From: Aaosphaeria pasadenensis
Taxonomy: Eukaryota > Ascomycota > Dothideomycetes > Pleosporales
Length of the DNA stretch: 64,000 nucleotides
Direction: 5' to 3'
Assembly (NCBI GenBank): GCA_022813625.1
Contig: JAKLMB010000011.1
Coordinates: 558,001-622,000 of the forward strand
Shown: piece by piece, positions 34,404-46,900 of the stretch
Position numbering within the stretch: the first letter of the stretch is position 1
Layout: every line of letters begins with the position of its first letter
Notes under the pieces: model-generated
The model's database searches: none
What the model saw: the letters and a program-made list of their open reading frames with translations, nothing else
What the model was told of the DNA's origin: nothing
Program-made: the position numbers and the translations under genes

Positions 34404-35588
34404 ATGCCGTTCGACACAGAGCTCACGAGGGCACTCGGCATCAAAGGTTCGTAAGCTCCAGGAGAGACTCTGTTCGCCGTGCCGTGTGCCAGGAAACACC
34501 AAACTGACGCATCGCAGTGCCCGTAGTCCAAGGTGGTATGCAATGGGTTGGATACGCTGAGCTCGCCTCCGCTGTGTCAAATGCTGGAGGTCTCGGAATA
34601 GTATGTGTTCACACCTGGAGAGCGATTGTCCTGCGTGTCTAACATGACCATAGTTAACGGCCCTCACCCAACCCACCCCCGAAGACCTCCGTAAAGAAAT
34701 CCGCCGATGCCGTCAGATGACGAAGAACCCCTTCGGCGTGAACCTTACCCTCCTCCCCGCCATGGTCCCTCCGGACTATGGCGCATACGCCCAGGTCATC
34801 ATCGACGAGGGTATCAACATTGTGGAGACCGCAGGAAACTCTCCCGGCCCGGTCATCAAGCAGTTGAAGGCAGCCGGCACAATCATTCTCCACAAGTGCA
34901 CGACGATCCGACACGCACAGTCTGCCGTCAAGCTCGGCGTGGACTTCCTCTCCATCGACGGGTTCGAGTGCGCTGGACACGTTGGCGAGACCGACATCAC
35001 AAACTTCATTCTCCTCAGCAAGGCGCGCCAAACTCTGGGTGTTCCCTTCATCGCTTCCGGAGGTTTCGCAGACGGTCAGGGTCTCGCTGCCGCGTTGGCA
35101 CTTGGTGCTTGCGGTATCAACATGGGCACCAGGTTCATGTGCACGGTCGAGGCGCCCATCCACCAGAACATTAAGCAGGCGATCGTAGACGCACAGGAGA
35201 CGGACACAGAGCTTGTTCTCCGAAGGTGGAAGAACACTTCGCGACTATTCGCCAACAAGGTCGCCAAGGCTGCTGTTCATGTTGAAAAGACCAGCACAAC
35301 CGGAGAGTTCAAGGAGGTTGCGGAGTTTGTCAGCGGGAAACGGGGACGACAGGTGTTCCTCAACGGTGATAAGGACTTCGGTGTAAGTTTTGCCTATCGC
35401 ATTTTATCTTCTGTACAAATTGCTAATCCGTGTAGGTTTGGACTGCTGGTCAGGTCATCGGTCTGATCCACGATGTCCCAACATGCAACGATCTCCTTGA
35501 GAGAATCGAGCGCGAGGCCGTCGAGACGATGCATGCCAACCAGGCTCTCTACAAGCATGATGGCACTGTTGGAAAGAGCAAGCTATAG
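34404..35588 (+). CDS. nitronate monooxygenase (2-nitropropane dioxygenase family)
   Basis: The model is join(34404..34446,34518..34600,34654..35382,35436..35588), 335 residues. It is an FMN-dependent TIM-barrel enzyme that oxidises alkyl nitronates to carbonyl compounds and nitrite, usually a detoxification step. Family signatures are visible: PVVQGGMQWVG at the N-terminus, SNAGGLGI, a VGETD segment after GFECAGH, and the phosphate-binding IASGGFADGQ plus GACGINMGTRF. The tiny first exon encodes only MPFDTELTRALGIK. Introns of 71, 53 and 53 bp have GT-AG ends and restore the frame each time. The length matches class I enzymes. The protein has no targeting signal that I can see. The next gene is convergent and ends 157 bp downstream. 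Confidence 0.93.
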
Positions 35589-35744
35589 ACTCTAGATTCT
35601 AGACATCAGCAATTGTATATACATGTTAGCATTGCCACGCCATGAGCATTTTTCAATTCAGGAATTACAAAGATATCATCATTAGTTGATCTAAGTTGAA
35701 GCATTTCGTGCGCAGTGCTCTCCCTATTTAGTCGATTAATTACT

Positions 35745-37538
35745 CTACAACTTTTCACCAGTACGATACTCCTTTTCAAGTTTCCCCTTCTCTAACTTCC
35801 TATCTCTTCGCCGCTTCAGTATTCCGACCATACATCCTGGTATTCTGCGACCTCTGACCATACCAACGCCTCCAGTCTTCGTAATCGACACCAACTGAGT
35901 CACCCGGTAATCTTGATCATAGTATGCATCTTGAAGAGCATTGATCTTCGCCAATGCTTCTTCCTTTGTCAGTACAGTTGACTGCTCGGTCTCACGCTTC
36001 CTTCCGAACACGCATCGAACTCTCAACAACATTCCTGGTGCCTTTGGTTCAGATCCCGTCGACTTTGTCAGTCTATCCGTCGACAACGAAGTCCTTGTTC
36101 CCCCAACCGATCCCTCTTTCCCATCTTCCCCATCCTCCTCCACTATTTCGGAGAGAATGGAACCAAGCAAAGATTGAACAGACTTGCTGTCCGTTGAACA
36201 ACTCTCTCTCGACGCCTGCTCAACTTTCACCGTCCGCAATCCAAACTCATGTGCCAACAAATCATTCACCAAATTCCTCGCCAACACCGGCACAGGCACA
36301 TGCTCATCCTCCCCACTCCCCATCCAATAGCTCGCACAGCTTCCAATCGCATAGATACGCTCGCCCAGACACGGCCGCTCCACCCGCAGCGTCTCCCCGT
36401 CCGTGAGAATGCGTCCGTCGGAATTGAGCATGGAGTGCGGGAGGAAGTTTGTGTTTGGTACACCGCCTGTCGCGCAGATCATCATGTCTGCGTGCGTGGT
36501 GGAGTCGTTGTTGAGGATGCTGGAGGAAGTGCCGTCTGGGTTTTTGGTGAGGCTGACTTGCCGGATGTTGTGGATGACTTGCACGCCGAGTTTGCGGAGT
36601 TGCTTTTCGGCTTTTTGGGCGAGGGTTGGGGGGAGCTTGGTGAGGAGGCGGTCGTTGCCGGATAGGAGAATTATGCTTTTTGAGGGGGCTGGTGATGGTT
36701 TGTGGGATGGTTTTGGTGGGTTGAATAGAGTTGACTTTTGGGTTTGTTCGATGTATGCTGGAGGCTCGTCTTTGTCTTCGAAATGGACTTTTCGATCGAA
36801 GATTTTGATGGACTCGTGTTCTTCTACGGCGTATTGCAGAATATTCTGGCTTGCCTTTTCTGGCTTTTTGCTGGACTTTCGTTGCTTGTTGAAGTAGAGA
36901 GCTACTGCGCCCGCTATCTCACAGCCAGCAGACCCGCCACCGACAACAACAATCGAATTTGCGCACTGTAATTGCCGTTTTGCTTCTTCAATGACTACCA
37001 GTGTCTCTGCAATCGTTGGTGGTAGAACATATAATTGATTTTGCACCGAGCTACCAGTAGCGAAAATGAGTGCATGATATGGTATGCGTGACGTCCTGAT
37101 CTGCTTAACATTGGAAATTGGATCCTCGTTACACGTTCTCTTAGATCCGCCTGAGCTGACTGAAAGAGATCTTCTGTCACTAATATCATCTTGAATTTGA
37201 AGTTCCACCGCGATGTGTCTAGCACTGGGCTCAATGGCTATCACATTCCCCTGCACAAACTCGAATTGAGAATGGGGGTATTTGGCGAATTCTCGCGGAA
37301 TATCAATAATGCTGTGGGCTTCTGGTGAGATTGCGGCAGACAATATTTCTTGCGAGTGTCCGGTAATGGATCCGCTCCAAATGTGGATAGGTAATGGATT
37401 GACTAGTATCAGTCGATAAGCTGGTGCACCGTCGAACGTGCGTAACTCCCTAGGAACATTTTGGAGGATGTAATGTGATAGTTCCAATCCAGCAGGCGAG
37501 GCACCTACTACTACGATGTTCAGAACACATGACGACAT
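35745..37538 (-). CDS. AIF-like FAD/NAD(P)-dependent oxidoreductase
   Basis: A single-exon protein of 597 residues from the ATG at 37538. An in-frame ATG at 37643 would add 35 residues, but the FAD-binding motif VVVGASPAGLE begins right after the shorter start, which I prefer. The second Rossmann motif (VVVGGGSAGCEIAG) binds NAD(P)H. The late ATG motif and YAIG are present (ICATGGVPNTNF, RIYAIGSCASYW). This is the pyridine nucleotide-disulphide oxidoreductase fold of AIF/AMID and Ndi-like proteins without redox-active CxxxxC. A Pro/Ser-rich loop (about residues 245-285) and a long basic C-terminus of about 150 residues extend it beyond the usual 380 residues. The substrate is unknown. Confidence 0.85.
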   Translation of the reverse strand: MSSCVLNIVVVGASPAGLELSHYILQNVPRELRTFDGAPAYRLILVNPLPIHIWSGSITGHSQEILSAAISPEAHSIIDIPREFAKYPHSQFEFVQGNVIAIEPSARHIAVELQIQDDISDRRSLSVSSGGSKRTCNEDPISNVKQIRTSRIPYHALIFATGSSVQNQLYVLPPTIAETLVVIEEAKRQLQCANSIVVVGGGSAGCEIAGAVALYFNKQRKSSKKPEKASQNILQYAVEEHESIKIFDRKVHFEDKDEPPAYIEQTQKSTLFNPPKPSHKPSPAPSKSIILLSGNDRLLTKLPPTLAQKAEKQLRKLGVQVIHNIRQVSLTKNPDGTSSSILNNDSTTHADMMICATGGVPNTNFLPHSMLNSDGRILTDGETLRVERPCLGERIYAIGSCASYWMGSGEDEHVPVPVLARNLVNDLLAHEFGLRTVKVEQASRESCSTDSKSVQSLLGSILSEIVEEDGEDGKEGSVGGTRTSLSTDRLTKSTGSEPKAPGMLLRVRCVFGRKRETEQSTVLTKEEALAKINALQDAYYDQDYRVTQLVSITKTGGVGMVRGRRIPGCMVGILKRRRDRKLEKGKLEKEYRTGEKL

Positions 37539-39602
37539 GGTGAAAGAACAAGTCAGGTAGTAGGTCCGGAATGCGGTAGTAGGATGTGAGTTGTTTACAG
37601 GGTAGTAATCAATCACGGAGGCAAGCGTCGTGCTCTGATACATGTATGTGATTTAAGACCCATTGATAAGACATTGGTAAATGTATGGATAGGGACATGA
37701 ATGCGGGTAGCAATCGATACTGTGCATTCCTACAAGCGTATGTTAGCATTCGTGAAACATTCCTACGTTCGGGCCAAAAGGATGTCGCAGCCGGGGAATG
37801 CACATGAAACCCCTCAGTTCCATTCTCGAAACTCTAGAGGAAGAGACTCAAAGCACGCACGTTGGAAAGGCCGCGATGAGACTTTGAGCAAATAAATTTA
37901 ACGTTTCATTTGAGAAAAGTGGTGGTAGTGAGTACGTGGCTGAAATACCCTGAGGAATATCCACGTCAGGAACATAGACAACATGTAGTCTCGCCAAGGT
38001 AAAACCCGGACCCCAGAGCAATGGTAGGAACATAACGAAATGTACACAGATTGCTCGTAACTAGCGCAATTCTGGTCCAATATTCAACCAATTACGTTCA
38101 GTGTCGAACATAGAAAACAGCATTCGAAATGTCTCGTTTCGTCTCGCTAGATAGCCATTGAATCGCTGTAACAGGATTTTCCAAAGCGCACTTCAAATAT
38201 CCAGAGGCGTGATCAACTCTTCAAGCTTCTAGAGTCAGCATACCCCATAGTCACAAGTAGTACGGTCGGAACTGTACCGGTGGTAGATCGCCAAGACTTG
38301 ATGCTGCAAAGGCCCAGGATACTGGACTCGGTGGAGGCTGGGGTGGGGGTGAAGGAGGGTCTGCTCTTGAGAAGTCGTTTGCCGGACCCTGTTGCGAGCA
38401 AAGCCAATGCACAGAGGCGGCTCTATCCATTTGTGGTTGTCTATGCATAACGCGTCCGCGTCGGAGACAAGGAGAGCGGGTTGAGCAAGCAGTGGGTTCC
38501 ATTTTTTATAAATTGGGCCAATAAGAGCAGACAAGAAAGGTCACTGCAGAAAAGATAGAGATAGAAGAAGAGTCTTCAAGCATAGATCCCAACTCTTGCT
38601 CTGGCAATTGATGAAGCTTAAATATCATGTCGCTTAATAGCTAGCCAGGGCAGGCCCAGCTGGCAATCGATGTCAGGTTTGGCAAGCAGAGTTGCAACGG
38701 CCCGCCCGGCACGACGGAAAGCGCTGAGCATACATTGATACGTCCAGGTCACATATGGACAGGAATGAATGTGTGATGTAGTGGGGTTGGTACACAGCGG
38801 GGTGCTTCGAGCCCCTGGACCATAGCCCAGGTAGAGCAATATTGGATTTCTGATTCGCCCCTGAGCAAGGTACGAGAACGTGGTGATGTGTACAGATGAT
38901 ATTCTCACTGTGAAATCACACCTCACAGAGCGTGATGAGGCGTAAACAAAGCGAAACTGAGGCTATGTTTGCTGGTAGGGACAGGCAGATCAGAAACATC
39001 ACCGATACTGACTGATCATATGGAGGCGATCGGTGAAGGAGCTGGTCCTCAGTTACTTCGTCGGCCAGTTTCTATCGATCAAGGGATGGATAGACCGTTC
39101 ATCTGAAGTGACAGCAGGATGATCAAGCAAGCAAGGCACATGTAACGTCTTTAGATGAAGTCGTGCAAAGCTGCCAAGGCCATCGATTACATAAGCCTGT
39201 GACGCCCGCTAACTATCCTCTCCACCTCTGAACATCCACACGAGAAACTATACCGCGTACGTTTGGTCGACCGTTACAAGATACGCTGCCATTGCAACCA
39301 AGGAATTATTCCAAATACGAATCTGTGTTCCTGATTCCCCTCGGCCACCTTTGTTTACCCGTCGGAACATCGCCGCGCAACCTCATGCGAGCACCCGCAA
39401 TGAGCTTCACTTGAAGACTAAGTAGGGCTGGCCATAATAAATCCAGCTCTGCATCGTTGTCATCTGCTACAACTATCGCGCTCTCTCCTTCTCTCTCCGA
39501 CTTCCCCGATTCGTCGCCTCCTCGTAGACTCCCTTCTCGGTAAACGGTTTCCACGTCTCGCAACGCGCTTCACATTACACAACATACCCATACTTCGCTA
39601 AG
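37539..39602. other. intergenic region, no supported gene
   Basis: About 2 kb between the divergent FAD oxidoreductase and TAF6 genes. Minus-strand open frames of 60-100 codons near 37850-38530 include a Pro-rich stretch (PPSPPPQPPPSP) but have no start context, splice pattern or family match that I can support. Confidence 0.4.
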
Positions 39603-41080
39603 ATGTCGACCTCGATCTGGAACCCAGAGAATATCCGAGATGTTGCGGAATCTGTAGGGATCGCATCACTGTCGGACAATATCGTTGATGAGCTAGCACG
39701 CGATGTCGACTTCCGCTTGGCTCAGGTGCTGGAGGAAGCTCTCAAGTTCATGCGACACGGGAAACGGACAACCTTGACTACACACGATATCTCTCACGCG
39801 CTCAAGATCTTGAACATTGAGCCGCTGTATGGTTATGAGGCTACCCGTCCTCTACGATTCGGTGAAGCCTCACTTGGCCCTGGACAGCCCTTGTACTACG
39901 TTGAAGACGAGGAGCTCGACTTTGAGAAGCTCATCAACGCGCCGCTACCTAAGGTGCCTCGGGAAGTTACCTTCACAGGTTCGTGCTACTCATTTTCTTT
40001 GGTTGTTAATCTCCCTCTTGCGATCGTGGCCTAATTTGAACAGCTCACTGGCTTGCCGTCGAAGGTGTGCAGCCATCCATACCCCAGAACCCCACAACAG
40101 TAAACCATGCGGACCTCTTGCCCAAGGGTCCCAACGCGAACCAACATCTAGCCGCGGCCAATGGCTTGGACAACGTCAGTGTCAAGCCGCTGGTGAAGCA
40201 CGTCCTTTCCAAAGAGTCACAAGAGCTGTTCGCGAAGCTATCTTCTGCCCTCGTCGACGAATCAAATCCGGAATGGCAGAACGCTGCTCTGGCATCTATC
40301 CAAACAGACCCGGGCATCCACCAGCTTACAACCTATCTTCTTACTTTCATTGCTGAGAAGGTGACACACAGTATGAAGAACTTGTTTGTCCTTCGCCAAA
40401 TGATGCTCGCTACCAATGCGCTTCTCAGCAACCAAGCGATCTATCTTGATCCATACGTCGCTTACATGGTTCCACCTGTCCTGACATGTTGCACGGGCAA
40501 GCACCTCGGACCTACCACCCATTTACCCCCTTCCAATGCCTCGTCCGAAACTTTGAACGGCAACGGCGCCAATGGCACCAACAGCACTATTCCACTGGCG
40601 CATTATGATGTTCGCGACATCGCCGCCTCCATTCTCAGCAAGATGTGCTTGCAATACTCATCTTCAAATCAAGGCCTTAAATCACGGATAGCAAGGATCT
40701 GCTTAAGGCAGTTCCTTGACCCCAACAAGCCTCTAGGCACTCACTATGGTGCTCTAAACGCCCTGCAGTTAATCACTGGTGCGGAAGGAATCAAGATGCT
40801 AGTGTTGCCCAACCTGAAGATTTACGACAAGCTACTGAAAGATGCATTGGCTGACGAAGTCAAGAGACCTGAGGGGGAGAGAGTCCTTGCTCTCATCTTG
40901 AAGTCATTGGACTCGTTGGAAAAACTACGAGGACCGACAAGAGCGAATGGAGTAGCAAACCTCGAAAGCTTGAAGGAGCGCCTGACAGAGAAAATCGGCG
41001 AGGTGGTGGCAGAGAAGATCGTCGCAAGTGGTCGATCATCCGTAGCTCAGGTCATTCTGGAAGCAGATTTGAGCTTGTAG
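39603..41080 (+). CDS. TAF6: transcription initiation factor TFIID subunit 6
   Basis: The model is join(39603..39978,40044..41080), 470 residues. The N-terminal 70 residues form a histone fold (WNPENIRDVAESVG, DVDFRLAQVLEEALKFM, HDISHALKILNIEPLYG), the TAF6 dimerisation domain that pairs with TAF9. The rest is the TAF6 C-terminal HEAT-repeat domain, beginning after HWLAVEGVQPSIPQNP and containing MVPPVLTCCTGK. The protein belongs to TFIID and, in fungi, also SAGA, where it supports RNA polymerase II initiation. The 65-bp intron sits at a codon-phase-1 junction (TFT-A-HWLA) and keeps frame. A short Asn/Gly-rich insert (about residues 285-305) is lineage-specific low complexity. Confidence 0.95.
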
Positions 41081-41283
41081 CTGGCACGTGAATGAGACCC
41101 CGATTGGCCAACAGGTTTTGGGAAGGACGGCGTCGACAGGAATTATCATGATACCAATGTTCATTCATCCTACATTTTTAGTATTCAGAATATATCAAAC
41201 TTCATCTGTTAGACTGGGTTGTATCAGCATTTGGAGACCGGTGATAATTGACGGAGAAACTATTTGGCCTACAACAAATAATA

Positions 41284-42427
41284 TTATGAGATATCCTCTT
41301 CGACCGGATCCCAATCACAAGCACACATCGCCCTATGGATATCAGCCTGGCAAACAGCCCTGAACCACCAATACCTCCTACATTCATCCGGCCGAGCCAG
41401 CAACTCATAATAATCCCGTGCAATACCACCAGCCGAACACGCTATCTCCCTAATACAATCAAGATAGTACAACCTATCTCGTTTCATGACATCTGTATCT
41501 CTTCTCTTCCAATCGAACGCCGTGATTCCGGGGCAAATCTGAACTGGCTCGTGTGTGAGAAAGCGAGGATACTCGGCTGCGAATTGCAGCGGGATCATGT
41601 CGGCCCAGCCGAGATCTAGCACTCTGCGAGCGAGAAGTGAGCGTCAAAAGTCTATATAACAGAATGGACATCGTACCCTTTCACATTAAACTCCTCGTCC
41701 ACGACGATATTGTTAGGACTGAGGTCACCATGAACGAGCACATGAGGCGCATCATCGAGGTCCGGCAACCAGTACCTCTCGACGAGGCTGAGTTGTCTTC
41801 GACAGCCTTCAGCGTCTCCGCCTCTATATTCGTTACGTTCGGCTCTCTGTATCATGCGGTTTATTATTGCTGTGACGAAGTCTTTCGCTGACGAGCCTGA
41901 GTAGAAGTCAGTCACTCATCATGTCTGTACTATGGAGACTACTAGCCATTTTCTTGAACTTTCAGGAGGTCAATTGTGACTCGGGCGATTGCGCGGAGAG
42001 CTTTATTCCTATGTTCGATATCCACAGGAAACTCATCTGTCCAGCGAAACGTAGTTCCATGCGCCCATTCCAGCGTAATGAACGGAGCGGGTATGAGGTC
42101 GTTCCCCTTTATCGCGCACCCAACGACCTTTTGGAAGCCCGAGATTCCGGCACTCTCGATAGCTTTCCGGAAACTGACTTCTTTTTCCAGGACGTATGAA
42201 GACCCTTCCGTGGGACTGTGTTGGACGCGCATGCATATTTCCTTTCCGGTGTGATTTCGCAGCGCGAAGACGGTGTTCTGACCGCCAGCGTAGGGAGTCT
42301 TTTCGGTGTCTAGGATGAATGAGCAGGCCGAACAAGGCGGTGTTTCTGTGGGTGGTTGAGCCTGCTGGCAGATGTGCTTGCGGACATTGAAGCTGAAGTT
42401 AGGGAGAGTGTAATACCAGGCTTCCAT
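41284..42427 (-). CDS. aminoglycoside phosphotransferase (APH)-fold kinase-like protein
   Basis: The model is complement(join(41284..41623,41677..41896,41947..42427)), 346 residues. The APH/choline-kinase fold is shown by the catalytic HGDLSPNNIVVD loop and the metal-binding VLDLGWAD segment, with an ATP-binding N-lobe before them (ICMRVQH as the likely Lys-strand equivalent, with Lys replaced). Such fungal proteins are very common and rarely characterised. The ATG at 42427 is the first in the frame. The second intron (53 bp) is GT-AG. The first junction only works as a GC-AG intron (41897-41946, donor GCTAGT). Without splicing there is a TAG stop at 41942-41944. Either a rare GC donor is used or the gene is damaged. 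It is convergent with TAF6, with 203 bp between stops. Confidence 0.7.
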
Positions 42428-43985
42428 GAGGGGTGGTATTTGGAATAAATCTACGGAGAGGATAGAAGCGAAGGAGTCACAGGTACAAGGCAAGCTGTGC
42501 TGCTGTGATACATACAGTAAGGTATGGTAACGAACACTACTTTAACATTACGAATTCAAACGTCGTTTCCATCTACGAGGAAGAAGATATGTGAAGTCGG
42601 TCTGGTGATCGACAGACTCAATCTATCTTAATAACAAGTGAAGAAGAACATAGAATTATGTCCATACAACTACATCCAAGATGTCACTATCCCTTCTGTG
42701 AATCCTAATTGAGCATGTATGTACACAAGGCTTATTAGTGTAACTCGGCTCACCCACCGCCGCCATCTAGGAACCCACCACATACATACATAACATTGTA
42801 TTCATCAAGCTATCTACATAGGTGCTCAAAAGACTACCATTTCGGAGTAATGTGGACGTTAATTCATATATCTTTAGCAAAACGTGGATTTTAGATTGAT
42901 GCTTCCATGACAAGGTCTTGACAATGCGGGCAAGAAAACGCTTCCGCATGCGCTTAAGAACTACGCACCTTCTTCAAGATACAAATCATCGGCATTTCCC
43001 CATGATCTTTCAACATCAAACACATAGCGAAAACAACAGTGCCCGAGAAGCCGTCCTCCCTTCCACACATCCGTCTCGGACAATTCCAATCTTCCGTCTC
43101 CTTTCACATCGCAACGACCAATCAACCCTCTTCCCTCTCCCTCAATAGTCTCTTTTACCTCAATGATGGTGATCAATCTGTCCAACAACTACCCATCGTT
43201 TCCAGTCACTCCTCCATACATCATATGCATTCATATCGACAGCATGGAAAAGGTGAGGAGTGTGGACAGTCTACACATATTCTCGCCCGTCGCCCCGACC
43301 CTCCGTTGCTCCGTTCCTCCCTACGTGCCTATGTACTTCATCCACTCATACTTTCCCTGTACGCTATGTCACTCGATCCGATCCGACCCGTTCCGTTTGC
43401 ATTTAATTTGAATCATGTTTTTATTATTTGCATTTACATGGTGATTTTCTATTTTCCTTTCTTCCCCCCTTCGTCGTGCCACACCCCTCCCCTCCCTCCT
43501 CGCGAGTGTCTTGTTGGCAAAAGAGAGTCGAACTCTCTGTCTTGCTCCACTTACGGTCCATAGGAACCGTCGGCCGTACAGATGCCATTGCACACGCAAA
43601 TACAAACCGGATAGATTAAACAACGAACGCCGCCCAATGAGACACCCTTCACGAGCCCCCCCTCCTCGTCTTTCCAAACTTTCCAAAATATAACAAGAGA
43701 AAACGGGCACGAAAGGAAAAGTGATGGATGATTGATGAGATGATTGGTGGCTGTCTGTCTGCTTGCGAGTGCCGTCGTCTATGGACAAGAAAGAAAACAA
43801 GCATTGGAAAAGGGAATTAGAGTAAGATTATACGGGAAAGAAAGACTTTTTCATGTGTGGCATGGGAAAAGTGAGTATGGAACGGCAAGGAGACTGAATT
43901 TCGACCGTGAGAGCAAGGTGCGGATCATCGGAGGGAAAGGAAAGGCGTGGAAGAAAGGTGGGTGGTGATGTGCCGTGCGATATGT
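42428..43985. other. intergenic region, no supported gene
   Basis: About 1.5 kb. It should hold the promoter of the APH-fold gene and the long 3' flank of the ABC transporter. Pyrimidine-rich open frames at 43039-43563 have no protein-like features. Confidence 0.45.
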
Positions 43986-46900
43986 TTATCGCCTGTTGAA
44001 GTTGAGGTAGCGAGACTGTAGCAAGAGTTAGTCGATGTTTCATCATTGGTGTTTCTGTTCGGTGGGGAACACTTACAGCAAGGAAGAGGATGATCAAGTT
44101 CGATCCGATGAACGCAGTGAAGATGCCGAAGTCCCTCCAGCGGTTCTTGAACTCGTAGCCGAGGGGCTCGTAGAACTGGTCGCCGACCTTGAAGGCGCAG
44201 TACTCGCACATGTTGGTCGCGTTGTTGAGGAGGTAGCCGGGGGCGCCGCTGGAGAAGAAGTCGCTCATGTAGGAGCCGCAGTCTTGGCCGTCGGGCGCGG
44301 TGAAGCGGTTGAACTCCATGTTCGTGCAGGTGACGGGGAGCTCGTGCAGCTCGGTGACGATCATGCCGCCGATGAGGCGGGTGAAGGGGTTGAGCTGGTA
44401 GAGCCAGGCGCGCCAGAAGCCCGGGATCTGGGGCTTGGGGATCGTGACACCGCAGAAGAGCGCGAAGATGATGATGACGAAGGGGTTGACCAGAGAAGAG
44501 ATGAATGGAGTGGGCGTGAGCGCAGCAATCATCTGACCCAGTGTGACGGAGAAGATTTCGGTGATCAGGATGATGAAGAACTGGTATCCAGCACGGGAGG
44601 ACTCGGAGTTCAAGCCGGGGATGTAGTACAAGGGGAGGAAGAAGCAGACGGCACAGAGAATGCTGTACGGCATCTCAGCAATGACCATGGACAAGGCGAA
44701 TGGGAACGTCTTGTATGCCTTCGACATCTGCTCGCGGTAAGAAATCATACGGGCGATGGCGTACTTGGGTTCGACCTGCGCGAGAATCAAGGCGGGGAGA
44801 ACGGTGACCTGGAAGATGATGAAGACACGGTACTGGAGCGATGAGCGGGAGTCGTCGAGCTGGAGATACATAAGACCAGTGAGCAGGGCGATGATGACAT
44901 GATTGAACAGACGGGTGAAGCCGTAGTTGGGAGTTCGCCAGAAAGAGAGGTTCATGCGCTTGTTGACGAGCTTGATCTGGTGCCAGAGTGGAGTTGCGTA
45001 TTCCTTTTGTACGATAGGCTCGGCAGAGCCGACCTCAGCAATGCGGGTATCCTTTACACGGAGAATCTCGCTCTTGACCTCAGCAAACTCTGGCGAGTCC
45101 TTCCAGACATCGGCCCAGTCCTTGTTTCCAATGCGCGGGGAGGCACCTGCACCTATAGCGTCGAGCATCCATTCGGCAGGGTTAGCACGAGGAGGGCAGT
45201 CGGCGCCGTTGCGGTGGAAGTAGTCGATCAAAACGTGTGCGTCCTTGCCGATATCACCGAAGTAGACACACTGTCCACCACGCTGGAGGAGCAAGAGGCG
45301 GTCGAAGTTCTCGAAGAGGGCGGAGTTGGGCTGATGGATAGTGCACAGAATAGCCTGGCCAGCGCCGGCGAGCTTACGCAGGAAACGAACGATGTTGAAA
45401 GCACTCTGCGAGTCAAGACCGGAGGTAGGCTCATCCAAGAAAAGGAGGAGTTCGGGCTTAGCGGCAAGCTCGACACCAATAGTGACACGCTTTCGCTGTT
45501 CGACAGCAAGACCGGTTTCTGGGTCTCCAATGATGGCATCGGCGATATCCTCCATTTCCAAGAGGGAGATGACCTCCTCTACATAAGCGTACTTCTCCGA
45601 CTGAGGGGTCTCAAAGGGCTGGCGAAGGTCCGCAGAGAACCGGAGTGCCTCACGGACAGTGGTTGCGGGTTCGTGAACATCGAGCTGCTCGGCATAGGAG
45701 GTTCCACGCTGGAAAGCGATACCAGGGAGCTTACCATCGACGAGCTTGTCACCAGAGATGACACCGATGTTCTTGCGGTTGGCGAGCACATCAAGAAGAG
45801 TAGTCTTTCCAGCTCCCGAGGCTCCCATGAGGGCAGTAAGTTGACCCGGCTTGACGTAACCGAAGATGTTGTTGAGGAGACGAAGGTTACCGGAGGGAAC
45901 AGGGACGTCGTAGCAGAGGTCTTCCCAGGTCAGGACGGCCTTGGAGGTGATGTTAAGATCCGAGTTCGAGTCCGTATCCGCACGTTCCTCTTTGCGCTGC
46001 TTTCGTTCCTTCTTCTCGCGAAGCTTATTGTTCAGGTCCTTCAATTCCTTATCCTCCTTGACGAAGAAGGTAACAGTACGGCCACCAGCGCCCCACTTCA
46101 CGTACTCTCCGAGGAAAGCGTTGGCTAGGAGGAAACCACCGATCAGAACCATCATGATACCCCAATTGCGCCAGAGGTCCTTGGGGTCGTAGCTGAAAGA
46201 AAGCTTGACGTAGTCGGTTCCAGAGACAAAGTTAGAACCAGAAGTGCTGCCGGGGAGTGTGCAGACCTGATGGTCGAGGTCGCCGTATCCTGGTCCGGAT
46301 GGAATCAAGTTGCTGCCAGCACAGGTTAGATCAAGGCGACCGAACTCGTTCATCATCAAGGCGGAGAAACCAAGACCAAGGGCATTGATGTAGAATATCC
46401 ATCTCAGCCAAACTTGCTCGGACTGCCACTGGATGAGATATCCGGAGGTCAAGACGAAAAGCGTGATGATCGTAGCTGCGAGACGGATAGCAACATCAAA
46501 GTCAGGGCAAAGACAACCAACAGTACGGAAGAAGAGCGTCATAGCGAGGTATCCGGTGATGATCATGAGTACGAAGATGAAGAAGGCGCCAGCGTCTCGG
46601 ACAAGATTCGTCATGAAGTACACAATGATACTGAAGACCAGAATCTGAACCGATGAGAATAACAGATCAACACCAATCTGCGCGATCCAAAGTGCAGACG
46701 GCCGATGGAAGGTGAAAGCGCGATGTTTGTTGATGATCGGTCTACCCAACATAGTGCTGGCCAATTCGGAGAAGGCTTGGAAGGCATTGAAGAGAAGAGC
46801 AATGAAGAGGACACCACCACGAGTGAAAGCGCCTTCAGACGTTTTGGGGAGATCCAACCAGACGGTACCAGTGACGATAGCAATGACGATAGAAGTGATC

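Noticed and set aside
38213..38534. minus-strand frames with a Pro-rich stretch
   Set aside because: Three overlapping frames are open, none has a convincing start or splice pattern, and low-complexity Pro codons alone explain the openness.
44899..46128. 409-codon open frame on the plus strand inside the ABC transporter
   Set aside because: It is antisense to the conserved NBD2 and TMD1 coding region. Biased codons of the real gene keep the opposite strand open; the translation has no family features.
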